In this document: positions 48,060 through 60,480 of the stretch, piece after piece
Numbering within the stretch: position 1 is the first letter of the stretch
Layout of the letters: each line of letters opens with the position of its first letter
Source of the DNA: Vanilla planifolia
Lineage: Eukaryota > Streptophyta > Magnoliopsida > Asparagales > Orchidaceae
Assembly (NCBI GenBank): GCA_023846275.1
Contig: CM043875.1
Span: 13,170,655 to 13,234,654 of the forward strand
Length of the DNA stretch: 64,000 bases
Direction of reading: 5' to 3'
The notes under the pieces: generated by a model
The model's input: only the letters and a program-made list of their open reading frames with translations
What the model was told of the DNA's origin: nothing
Database searches by the model: none
Program-made: the position numbers and the translations under genes

Positions 48060-48072
48060 ATCTCTTAGACTT
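48060..48072. repeat. Target-site duplication, right copy
   Basis: It is identical to 42406-42418 and directly follows the 5' end of the minus-strand LINE. Bases beyond both copies differ, so 13 bp is the full length. Confidence 0.92.
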
Positions 48073-49429
48073 GATTATAAGTTGTGGTTATTATTCAATT
48101 AAAGGTTAGAATTTAACTACTAGTTAACTAATCATGAGAGTTTGATTAGAATCATCATCAATATTTGTTATCATTTGATATGATAATGCTCTTAGGTTGG
48201 TGTTTTAAGTAAATACAAACATCATACAAAATGATACATTTTATAATACCTGTATGATTTACTTCTCTCATTGAACACTTAGTTTGACTTGGATGAGAAA
48301 TTGAACTAAATATTATTTTATATATATATGATATTATATCATATGAGTATGATTCATTTAAGTACAAAATAATAGAAAAGTAGAAAATTCTTCATACAAA
48401 TATGATGCATCTATCATACCAGTATGAAGTAACTATAACCTAGGACTAGCAAGTGAAGCTTAATTCTAAACCTTTTCATACTAATATGATATGATTATTA
48501 TACTCATACGAAAGCTATGACAAGTTCTGAGCATTTTTTAAGTTAAAAATTTATCATAAACATATGATGATCTCATCAAACATTTACAATCCCATGATAA
48601 AATAGAACATATATAAGCTTTATGGACAACATATTAGTACAATCCTTGACTTTGTCCAATAAAAAATTTTAAAACTCAAGAGTAGTTTTAACTATGTGCA
48701 TTATGCATGCATAGCATAGTACAATATCCATGATTATACTTGTACGAAAACTTTTAAGTAACTCAAATGAATGCATCATATATGAAACTTAGTGATGGTC
48801 ATCTTTTTCTCAGTATCACAATGGTATGATCTCTTGATTGCATATGTTCAAACAAATCTCATGTGCTTTATAGATAATATCATTACAAATGTGATTTTAT
48901 CCATTAGAAGCTTCCTAAAATATTTTTTTCATCCTAATAGTGAGTATAAATGGAATTAAAGTTACTTGAGAAAGGAGTAATGCAATTGTTACTTCTCATT
49001 TTAAGAATCTATATTGCTTCATCTAAGCCTAAAGTTTTGCATCTATTATTGCAAAGCTTCTTTATAACATAAAAACTATATTAAGAAAATCCTTTGCATT
49101 CTTGCTTCTTTGCATTTCTAGTCTTTGGCCACTTGCATTTTTTCATATATATTTGTGTGCCACTTGAAGAAATTTCCTCAATTACAAGTTTTATGTCCAA
49201 GATTGGTTATTGTTAAAGCTATAACACTTTGTGTCATTTGATGTTCTTTTTTGTTTGTGTATTAAGGATATTATTAGCCTTGTTTTATGTTCTCATTTGA
49301 GTTTTTTTTGACATGTACTAAGTAAATGCTCGAAGAGGAAATTAAAAAAGATTAGTAAAAACCTATTAACTCAAAGGGTACTTATAAAAAAGCTCCTAAT
49401 CCATTCAAATTTCTAGGCAAATGATCTAC
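48073..49429. other. AT-rich sequence, no gene recognised
   Basis: It is rich in ATATGAT, CATAC and GTATG words like repeat E, but was not aligned to it. The minus frame 48158-48367 is low-complexity. This is the continuation of the DNA into which the LINE inserted. Confidence 0.4.
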
Positions 49430-52400
49430 AATGAATAATATCTCGTATTGTAATGTAAAGAGGTCATCAAGTAAAAGCTTGGTGAGCCAGCTAAATTATC
49501 TAGTTAAAGCAAAAAAATAGTTCTAGTTGTATTAATGAAACTAATGATGCATTGAAATAAAATATCTCAATTAGCAAAGAGGTTGGACTTTGATCACTAT
49601 GTAACAAAATATATTGATAATAATTAGATACTATGGAAGAAAGATCTTAACTAACAAATGCTGATGGATGAGGACTGGTTAATTTATTTATAAGTAAACC
49701 ATCCACTATGGAATACAAATACTAAATTGCATCTTCATTTATGCTAAGAGTTCATGCATAAAAAGAAGAGCACTTTGGAATAATCTCATCAACATTATAG
49801 AGGGTACTAATAGACTGCGTCTTGTAGTAGACGATTTTAAAGAAATTAAATCTATTGACAAACATAAGCCATTCTTCACAAAAGTTGGAAGCAATATGTG
49901 AATTCTTGGATTGTATTAATCAATTTAATATAAAGAAAATATTTTTTATTGGTCCCTCATCTATATGGACTTGCAAAAGGAAGGGTAGGTGGATCCAAAA
50001 TAGGTTAGATAGAATATTAATAAATTAAGCCTAGTCTGATCTAATTCCTATAGCTATAATGCAACATCTTTATAAAATAAGATGTGATCATAACTTGTTG
50101 CTTCTTCATTTTATAATAATAGCTCCAACTCTTAGACAATTTAAATTTTGAAACATATGGTTGAAGCATTAATTTGGACAAATCTGATCAATTGCTTGAG
50201 CATGATGGCCCATGTTATGAAATTAAAAATATTGAAGGATTGCTTGAAATAGTAAAATAAAAAAATATTGGCAATATCATTAATAAAATAAAACCAATTG
50301 AAGAACTAATAAAAGAGAAAGAAGAGTATTCCATGCTTATCAATTTGAAGAGACAAGATGCAAGCTAAATAAGGCTAATGATTCTATTCTAGATGAAAGA
50401 GTTAAAGAGAAAATATATTACCAACTAAAGGAAGAAATTGGATGGCTTAATGAAGGTGATAGAAAATACAAAATATTTTCATGTAGTGGCTAAAGATAGA
50501 AGAGAAAAGTTGAAAACTAATTGCATAAAAGGCTCCACATGTTTTTTGATGCATTAAGAAGAAAAACTATAAGATGCTTCAATTCAACACTTTCATTAAT
50601 TGTTATCATCTATCAATATTACAAATAATTACAAACTACTAAATTGAATTCCACCTTTGGTCATAGAGGAAGAAAATAGTTGGCTGTTGGAAGAGGTTGT
50701 AATGGAAGAAGTTATCGAGATCACATTTCAAATGGATAAACATAGTGTTCCTATACTAGATAGGTATAATGGAAAATTCTTCACTAATTATTGTGACATC
50801 ACAACAAATGATGTATTGGTTGCTACTGGGGACTTCTTAGTGGGGACTCTCATTCTTAAAGGAATATAAAATACAAATCTAATTTTAATTTCAAAAAAGA
50901 GAATCCCTAAATATTTAATAACTTTAAGCCAATTTTCTTGTGTAGGTTTACAAAAAAATTATTTGCTAAGTTCTAGGCAAATAAGCTTTAGAGTTTTCTT
51001 CTAAAGCTTATCTCCCTTAAACTAGTTAGTTTTGTTTAAGAAAAAGAAATACTTGAAACATTTTGTTGGGTCATGATTGGGCTATTAAATAAAAAATGAG
51101 GGCCAAAAATAGTGTAGTTAAGTTGGATCTAAAAAGTGGTTTTGATTGTCTTTCAAAGAATTCTTAAGTAAAGTTCTTAGAAAATTCAACTTTGTATAGT
51201 AATTAATCATAGTGACATAGCAACACCTAGATCTTGATCATTATCAATAGTAAGTTTAATGATTTTTTAAAATTGATAAGGGGACTCAAATAAGAGAATC
51301 GAAGCTCCCTTATGTTATTCATTTTGGTAATGGAAGTCTTTAGCTAACATTAAACAAGTACATTAATCATGAGAAAACATTAAATAATGCTTAACCTGAA
51401 GATAATCCAATAATTAACCATTTAGAATGTGAAGATGATATCATAATCTTCTATAGAAGTGTTATAACAAAATTTCTCATATCCATAAAGTTTTGATTAC
51501 ATTTCAAGCTAGATTAGGTGTTCAAATTAACCATAAAAGAAGCAAGTTCTTTCTAAGCAACAAAATGGCATCTAGATTGCTAAAAAAAATTAAGCCTATG
51601 GCTTAAGTTTTAGTTAGGTAAGTTCTTATTAATCTACTTAAGCTATCCTCCTTTAATTAGCAGGAAAACAATTTCTTATCTCAATATATAATAGATTAAA
51701 TTTAGAAAAAATTAGTAGGTTGTAATAAAAAGTTCCTTATAATAGGGGGAAGACTAACTCTTATGAAGTATGTTTTGGTCTCATTTATAATGTACTCTTT
51801 GATGATAGTAAATCCACATATCCACATATTAAATAAAGCTAAAGAGATCATGAATTGATTCTTATGGCGTGATTTAGACAATGTAAATATGTTCTATTAG
51901 ATGAATTAGGGAAATATTAGTCTTCTAATGAAAGAAAATAATCTGAGTATCTAAAAGTTAGAAGTCATTATAGTTTTATTCTAAGCAAAATTAACTAGAA
52001 ATTGTTGTTTGGTAATTTGTTTTGGTCTAGCTACATGAAAATAAAATATATAATATTAGTTAAGAAATGAATCAAATCAAACCCTTAAAATTGAATGGAT
52101 AACACACTAGAATTTGTTTTAGAATATACTCAACTATGCAAGACAATAGGCACATACCATTGGACCCTAATTACAGAGGAAACTTTTAGAATTTTGTTAG
52201 CTTGGAATACAACTGGGAGCAAAATCCTTGTAAATCAAGGGAAAGGGTGTGGAATTCTAAATGTTTGGTAAAACTTTCAATTATCGTGTGGAGAATGCTA
52301 AATAAGCTCCTTCCATTTCTATAGAAATTAATGAATTTTAACTTTTAGTTGGCCTCTAAATTTCCTCATTTCCTAATTGAGGGCTCTTTGGATCATGCAT

Positions 52401-53050
52401 TTGTCAATGGCAAAAAAAACATACAACATATGGTCTACTTTTGCCACTATAAAAATTTAACATGTAAATGCAAATAATATAAATGATCTATATGTATATA
52501 TATATATATAGGAACCAAGGTGACAACCACTCTAGTAAAGGAGAAGACATTACCATTTTATTTGTCATTATATGTTGGAACACATCTAAAGTAAGTAATT
52601 TGAAAATCTATGAGGAAGCAAATTAGTCAATAATGATAATTATAACCAATATTATGTTTAATAGCTTCAACATCTTTGAATGCTTTCCTCTTACATAAAC
52701 ATTTTAATAGGGCTTACTCTTAGTCTAACTTGGCATAGCCTTACCTTATTCCTTATTGGGGTACAAAATTTGTGAAGTGGTGAAATGGAACCTTAATTTA
52801 ATTTAGAAGCTAATGTTAAATGTCCATGGTTATACAAGTTATAAAAGGGACATCTCATTGTGGTGGTATTATTTGCAATCATAAAGGTTAAATAATGAAA
52901 ACCTTTTCCTTTATAAATAAAAAAATTCACAAATAGATGATTCAGGGCTTCAAAATATGTAACAATAGAAAAATTCATAAGATTGTAATTGAAATGGACT
53001 ACAAAGCAATGCTCAAAATGACACAAGGAAAGTTAAAATCCCATGGAATA
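49430..53050 (+). mobile_element. Decayed LINE (ORF2 remnants)
   Basis: Endonuclease remnants are read at 49800-50150: VVDDFKEI for the GDFN region, then CDHNLLLL for the SDH motif. The 70-codon frame 50657-50869 holds the start of reverse transcriptase (EEVVMEEVIEITFQMDK, then NGKFFTNYCDIT). It continues as TLSQFSCVGLQKN near 50920, the usual FRPISLCN region. An RNase H-like start (KLMLNVHGYTSYKR) is read near 52800. No ORF1 was recognised. Numerous stops show that it is dead. The right edge is approximate. Confidence 0.65.
52495..52510. repeat. (TA)n microsatellite
   Basis: A short uninterrupted TA dinucleotide run of about eight units lies within the LINE relic. Confidence 0.8.
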
Positions 53051-56000
53051 TGTCTAGTAGTTTTTAGCAAATCAAGCATGAAACGGATTCTCTTATAGTT
53101 TAATAGAGTTTTATTCACAAAGAGAGCAACAAAGTGGCCAAGTTCTTTATAAAAATGGCAACAAAGTCAATTAAATAAAAAATTTGGGATTCAGAGCATA
53201 TGCCAAATTTATGTGGAGCTCTGGTTAAAATGGATGAAGCCTAAATTTCATACATTTGATCATCATACAAGGTAAGGAAGTATTACTCAAGTTGACCAAT
53301 TCTAATATGATGCAAAAATGTTGGTGTTTTTACTTGGCAACAAAGCATTCATATAGTACAATCTTTACTATGATATTGTGCATAGAATCATCAACAAATA
53401 TAATCCCAATCCAATCCAAAATTGTACTGCTATAGTTTATCATCGATCAATTATGATTGACAATCAGATTAAAGCAATAGCTTAGTAGTTTAGACTTCAC
53501 TATTCATTTAATGGTTTCAACATACACATGAAAATCAAAATCAAATTATAGAAATAGTATGAATATTTTCTAATGAAACTATTCTTATAAGCACTGAATT
53601 ACACCAAGAAATCCCTTTCAACACTCACTTCAGATTTTTATGTCAATGGTATCAACAATGTTCACACAATGCCATACTCATCCTAACAATACACTTAACA
53701 CTTATTGATTGGATAAGTATGTTCACTATAACATATGCTAGTGTCATTGGGTGGTGCACCCTTCTTCAGTGGATAAATATAGTGTTGAAAATGATCAATA
53801 TTCATCTTGGCACCTTATTGTGCATCTATAATCTATGTTTAGGCATGAGAAGACTACTATGATAAACTATCTTGAGGATGGCACAATTGTACTTACAAAA
53901 TGTTGTATGCAAAAATATTAGACTAATACATCACTCAATCCTTGCTGTAATACTTTGTTACTCTACATCTTCTAGCATGTGCTACAACGAATCAATATGT
54001 TGGTTAAAAGTTACGGTGTAGAACTCTTAAATTAATGGGATCATGAATTTAAGCATAAGTAGGTTCTTCTTAATGCATGGCCAAGTTTTTATTTACATCA
54101 TAATCACATGATGCCCAATTTAAGTTATATCGAGTTATAACACTTTCTTATTTAATAAAATCTCAATTTTATTAAAAACATTATTTATCATAAATCATAA
54201 GGAATTATTATTGAGAATATTTATGTATTGACTCAAGAATGAGGTTGATTTATTTATAAATGTAATAACATGTGAATGATTCAAATAATTAGATAGATCT
54301 TTGACTAATTCCAATGTTATTAAAATAAATAATAATAATTATAATAAAGTAATAAGTTGTTCTAGACATAAGAGACCAAGAGATTATACTTCATCATCAT
54401 TTAATGAAAGCTTGTCAATTGATAATTTAGTAGTGAAGAGTTTTAATTGTTGACTAAAAATGTTGAAATTCAATTTTTGCATCAATAAATATGAAGAAGT
54501 TATGTTTGGAAGAATTGGACATGTTTTTCTTGTGATCATAAAAGCCTTATCTTTCAAGTTCATGACAAATTATCCTTTGTGTTAACTAATTGCATACATG
54601 TGAAAAGTGATAAGGCTACCTTGAAAATGGAAACCTTAAACATTAGACTGAGCTTAGCCAATATTCCTAAAAATGAAGTAGCATTATTTAGCTAACTAAT
54701 TATAAATTGTATAGACAATAGTTTCAAGTTTCCTTATGGTCTTGTGTAACAAATATATCATCCATGAGTAACTAATGATGTTTGGTCAAAGTGATTCTAA
54801 TTCTATGGTTGTCTCACATGTGTATTACATAAAACAAGTTATCTACCCTCTTGATCTATATTGCATCTGAACATGTATTCAACTATAGTGAGTATTTGAT
54901 GATTTTAACATGTCTCATTTATAATGAAAATTGTATCTTTTGTGAGTCAAAAGATACCTTTTGGATGATAACAATTCTAAACTTTTACTACATAACCTAG
55001 CATGTCTTATTTGGGTTATGTTACAAAAAGGATCATTATCTTACACTGAATTCATAATTATGGTAAATTCAAGGATTCACATAAACACATAAATTAAGTG
55101 GTAATCATACTTGAGTAGAATGTTGGAGGCATTAAATTCTTTTGGTATTAATTAGATCTAAAACTTTGTTAAAAATTTTATACAATGTTTTTATGGATGA
55201 AAGTGATATCTTAGTCTTCAAGTCCCAACACAAATAGTTTTTAATAAACAAAATTGGAGAGATTTTTGAACCCTATAATCCCTAAATGCAATATAGTGTT
55301 TTGATGATAACTATCTATTTAGTTGCTTATCATGTGGAAAGGAAAGAGAGTTTGGCCCATGTCCATGATCTGTTTCATCATACTGTACAATCTTGTAAAC
55401 CATTCTTCAATATTATATTCCTCTAAAATATATTATATCATATTATTCATCACTTTGTACTACATGATTCTCCATAATCAAGTCCTCAAAGCATTTTTAG
55501 TAGTATATTCTTTTGCAATATGTTGAATTATACAATTCACCTCTTCATACTCTATGTTTTATCCATAATACTTCTCTGTACAAAGGATTTTATGATCAAC
55601 TCCTTTATTTATACCTTCTATTCTACTATTGTACTATACATTCATATATAGCCCTTTTATTGCTTAACTAAATTGTTTGACTCATTGAGGTGCTAGATTA
55701 TCTAATTGAATCGTCATAATATTTTGTTTATTTTGACTTTACCATATAAATAATCTCATTTTATTCATCTTTGATCATTTTAAAGTTATCATACTATAGG
55801 TGTTTTTAATTTTTGTGTCACACATTTTTTGTTGGATTTTCCTATCTCCTTTCATTTGGTTTAATTGTATTGTATGAGTAGTATATTATATTATATGTTT
55901 ATGTTGGTTGCATTATACATTACCTTAAATCATATTATACAGTCTTCTATATTATATTTGAAGCACCTTTTCATACTATATGATGGGCTTATCATATCAT

Positions 56001-57555
56001 ATGGTAAGGTTATGTCAATGTCAAGAGTTCAAAAAAGTTCTTTTTTAAGTTCAACGCAGATTTATTACAATGTGTTTTATATGTAAAGCAACAAATAACA
56101 ACAAATATTGGTACAACATGTATTTTTTCCCTTCTATAATGCTAATACATACTCATCACCCAAGTTATCCAATTCTTTTTAAATTTGACATCCTAGGTTG
56201 TAGACACATCTAGATTACCTTCTTAGACATTTCATATCTAGTTTTGCATCTTAGGTTCCATTCTCTCTAAATTTGACATCTTAGGTTTCTTATTTGCAAT
56301 AGTTCCATACAAGAAGATTTTAATTGCTTTTGTACCACTCCTTTGGTGATCCTAATTAAACCTTTTATTAGGTTTGATGTCATGCCATCTATTTCCTTTA
56401 CTTTTCATTTCATTTTGAAAATAGTTTTTATGAATACATGTAATAATTAACTTAAAATCCATGTCATACTCAACTTTTGAAAATAACTTTAAAACTATAA
56501 TAGAAGTGACTTAAAAAATCTTAACAATGAAAACCAATTTAAAACAATATTTTAAAACCACATAAGTCACACATTTCCTTTTAAGAAAAAGTGTCATATA
56601 ATGTACTAGAATAAAGCTATAATACACGTCCACTTATTACAATATAAGAATAAAGTTGATGTAATAGCTAACATAATTGATGATAAAAGTAAAAGAACAT
56701 TTAAGCCAAGGAGCCATGATGTTATCTCTCACTATATCCATATAACCCATGCTGAACCCCAACTTATCTGAAAATTATTAAGCTATAAATAGGTAAAGAC
56801 AGTCATCATTAGCTCAATGGAAAAATCGTATGTATGTATGTTAACAAATAAGTTTTTGGTCATGACACATGCTGGGCAAAAGTCATAAAATGAATAATTA
56901 GTAACATGTGGAAAACATAAATAAGTTTTCTTTTTTACTATTCTAGCTATCCATTTTACTATTAACTTGGAATTTCCATTAATTTTTTTTTTATTTATTT
57001 ATCATTTTACTCTTCTTTTAATCAGTTTCATATAAAGCCTTTTTCATATTAGATTGGCTTTATTTTTCTTGGACATGTCACTCCAAGTAAAGTATCTCTA
57101 ATGGACGGTTCTTTTGGATCATTTGTAGAATGTGTAGTTTCAAATAGTAGTCACTACTTTGGTCAGCCATTAATCTTTTCACATTTGGAGTTTTGTTGTC
57201 CTTATACCAACTTTTGATTTTACCTTATTTTGTTTCCTTCAATCCTTTCCAATGAACTTTATTAAAAATCATTACTTTATCTTTTCCATTAGTGACTATC
57301 ATTATAAGATTTAAAATTCTCTTCTATATCTTTGGTAAATAAACTATTACAAAAAAATCAATCATGGAAATCTTTTCAATAATAACAAAGCTAACAAATA
57401 CCGTCAAGTTAATATTTTTCAAATAATTTCCTATGGGGTCTCGAAATATCATACAACATCACTTTAAGCAAATACATAAAGATACAAGCTTACTTGCTCT
57501 AATTCTCATATATCATCGACTCATTTTGTAAGGGATCCTATAGTGCACACCTTTT
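53051..57555. other. AT-rich sequence, no gene recognised
   Basis: Short frames (55323-55526, 55865-56086) are low-complexity hydrophobic translations. At 55336-55367 there is a 32-base segment nearly identical to 61980-62011. Blocks near 55.4-56.0 kb are dense in TATCATA/TATGAT words as in repeat E. No retroelement domain could be read with confidence. Confidence 0.35.
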
Positions 57556-57596
57556 TATGATCTTTTTCTTTTCTGAAAGAAAAGAAAAAGATCATA
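57556..57596. repeat. Perfect 19-bp inverted repeat with 3-base loop
   Basis: The arms are 57556-57574 and 57578-57596, fully complementary around GAA. The arms contain a polypyrimidine/polypurine tract flanked by ATGATC/GATCAT. There is no U-rich tail context or gene end that would make it a terminator. Confidence 0.95.
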
Positions 57597-57759
57597 TTTT
57601 GTGTAATGAATTTCTTAGCAAATCTCCATCCTTGTAGGTGATGTACCACCCCTTTTTGATGCATGATTTTTCTAAAAAAAAGATTAACGTAATACAAAGA
57701 ATTTAAAAAACAACTTAAATTGAAGGAAATATCAATAAATAATTATTTCCACCATTTTA

Positions 57760-60480
57760 GAGGCTAAACTAATTCAAATGAAAGTTTTTAATTGAAATGA
57801 TTTTGTAGAAATATTAGTTAATTGATGATGGGAATGTGCCAATACCATTGACATAGTCATTCAATTGACTTGTTTATGAATGAAATTATATCTAATTTCA
57901 AGTTTTTAGGATCATGAAAGGTAGATAGGATTTATGGTTAAGCATATTGCACTTGTGGCATAAGAAAATATGAGAGTTTTTATTCCATACCCCTTTATTC
58001 ATCATTTTGTCCACTTAACCTGAGATGCACAACTCTTGACTTCAATATTTAAAACTTTGGTTGTAGATTAGACAATTGAATTATTTTTGCTTACTATGGG
58101 TAAGGGAATTACTTAGAAATTAACAAGTGTTAAGGTACTTTTTGTATTAGTTTGGTAGCTCACAAAATCTACATTTGATTTTGCTTCTATGTTAGATCCT
58201 AATTAATTTTTAAAACACAAATTCGTAGAGATTTTTTTCCAATAAGATACTTAAAGATGTGTTTTATGGTATCTACATTTGTTTAGCAAATCAAAGAACC
58301 TTTGTTTCAATTTTTAGTTAATAAGGTAAAACCAATATTCCCTCTAGCAAAACTATTTGAGGTGAGAAAGTTGCAAAGTTGGTCATTCCACAGCAATGGT
58401 GGTTGTTTTGTTTCGCATAAAACCTTTTTATGTTTATACACATAATCTACTTTTATGTGATGTTATACAACTTGATGGTTATTTTATGTAATGTTCATTT
58501 CTTTGTCCTCTATGAAAACTAACTTTTTACATCCATTAAAAATGTTTAAAATACCTTATACCATGAATAAGCAAAGATGTTTTTAAAGTCTTCTAATCTT
58601 GCTACTCAAGCAAAGGTTCCATCAAAATCTATTCCATAAATTGACTATAGCCTTATGCAAAAAGAATTGCTTTGATACTAAAAATTATTCCAATTATCTA
58701 GCATTAATTGAAAATCTATTTAGTTTTAATGATTGTATGATAAAGGAGCTATGCATTAATTTTCATACCAAATTATAATCCAATTGGATTAATTCTTCAT
58801 TCATTATAATTAATAACAGTTCTTCATTACTTCTAGATTTTGGTATGTAGACTAATTTAAATACATGTTTTGATTTTCACATATTTTCACACTTTTCAAA
58901 AAGACTACTATTTAAAGAAAATACAATAGATATTCCATCATCTAATTTGTCATCAAATTTGGCCAATTCATTTTTTCCATTGTTAGGCATATGTCATTTA
59001 CATCAAAATTCATGTAAATGTATTATTTTCAAATAACTTTTCTTTAATGCTTTAAGGGGATGAAATTAAGAACTGGGAGACTTAAAGAGAGCATAATTTA
59101 AAGAATATGTTGTCACATTTATTGTTTGGGCCCAAAAATATGTTTTTATGTTATACTTTGATAAAGAGCTCAATTTTAAGATCATTAAATCTAAAAATTG
59201 TGAAAAAACAAAATCAAGGGAAGCGACAAAATAATGAAAACTATCATAATAGCACCATGTAGTCAGAACTATGCATGTGACCATGTGTGGGGGTTAGCTA
59301 TAGGCATGCTAGGTGATGATATAGTGCATAGGTCAGTCCTATGTGTGTAGGCATGACAAGTAAGATGATCACATGAAATGACTGTGGCTGACTGCACAGG
59401 ATCGATGTATATGTTCTGCATGTGCATGGGTCAATCATTACCATATGGTAGGTGAATCTATTGCGTTGAAGCTCTTAATGTGTGAAACGTGCCATAATGC
59501 TGGTGTGCCGTGCACATAGTAGATCACTCAAGCCTAGACAGGCCCGATGATGTAAAATTTGCCAAAGTTTCTATTTTTTTTTGTAAAAAACCACATGTTT
59601 CTTGTGGAAATCAAATTATTATATATTTTGTAAGAAACTATTATATCCAAACCTATATATAAAGAGGTAAGAATGATGAATAAAATAATTCAAAACTTTG
59701 TGAATTCAAAGCATCTTGGAAAATTTAATCTTCTTGTGATAAAAACTCTCTTTTCCTTCCTTTTTTCCTTAGTTCATTGCCATTCTCATCCTTTAACTTT
59801 CATTGTATGTAAAAATAAGACATGCTAATCAAGGCTTTGTGTAAGAATAGCTTATTAATAGATCATACTCACTAAGCATGCTTTAAAAATGTCCATTAAA
59901 ATCCTATTTTTCCTCTTTACTACATTTTATTATCGAGTTCTTAGAGCTAAACAAAGCATGATTAATTCCATTATTATTTCTTTTTACCAATTGTTATAAT
60001 TATTCAAATGTTTTTTTGTACTTTTTAATAATATTACCCATAGAACTTAGTTAAGTAATATAGTATGACAAACTTATATTTCTTACCTCCTAGGCTTTCG
60101 AGTGGAGTAGGTCCAAATAAATTATGGTTAAGAATTTCTAAGGGCTATTTAGTTGAAATGCTATGCTTGGAATCAAAAGAAATCTTTTTATGCTAAAACC
60201 CATTTTCTTCTAAATAATTCATATTTAATACTCTTCTTCATAGTTGAGGTACTAGGATGAAAAGGTCATTGATGCCAAAGATTGACATCATTGATTTGTT
60301 ATGCAAGGTATTTTAAACCACTAATGTGTACTTTCATTAAGTCCAATGTATGTATGCTATTTTTCGTAAGGGAAATAACAAACAGTTTGTTATCTTTTCC
60401 AATAGTATTTTACATTGAAGTAAAATTTACATTAATTTCAATATCACATAATTGGAAAACTTATATCATGTGCCTAATAG
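57760..60480 (-). mobile_element. Decayed Ty1/copia pol, interrupted by a gypsy-type LTR-like block
   Basis: From right to left on the minus strand: a GAG-pre-integrase region (SIHTLDLMKVHISGLKY, then VNLWHQ near 60290); integrase (NHNLFGPTPLESLGGKKY near 60130, GINHALFSSKNS near 59950); integrase C-terminal part in the frame 59066-59284 (YFWAQTINVTTYSLNYALF); reverse transcriptase (YGIDFDGTFA, then VARLEDFKNIFAYSW near 58600-58660); and the RNase H end (HDPKNLKLDIISFINKSIE and HHQLTNISTKSF near 57800-57930). This is the copia order, with integrase before RT. All parts carry stops. Confidence 0.75.
59300..59820 (+). repeat. Gypsy-type LTR-like block inside copia integrase
   Basis: Its reverse complement matches the LTR-like blocks at 15830-16440, 18200-18620 and 19380-19870. 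The best runs are AGAGAGTTTTTATCACAAGAAG-like sequence near 59740, CATCATTCTTACCTCTTTATATA near 59660, and GGTTTGGATATAATAG near 59645 (all in reverse complement). No internal gypsy sequence accompanies it, so it is probably a solo LTR inserted between the two halves of the copia integrase region. Confidence 0.6.

Noticed and set aside
57556..57596. Hairpin considered as a terminator or microRNA precursor
   Set aside because: Plant nuclear genes do not use such terminators, and a 19-bp stem with a 3-base loop is too small for a normal plant microRNA precursor.
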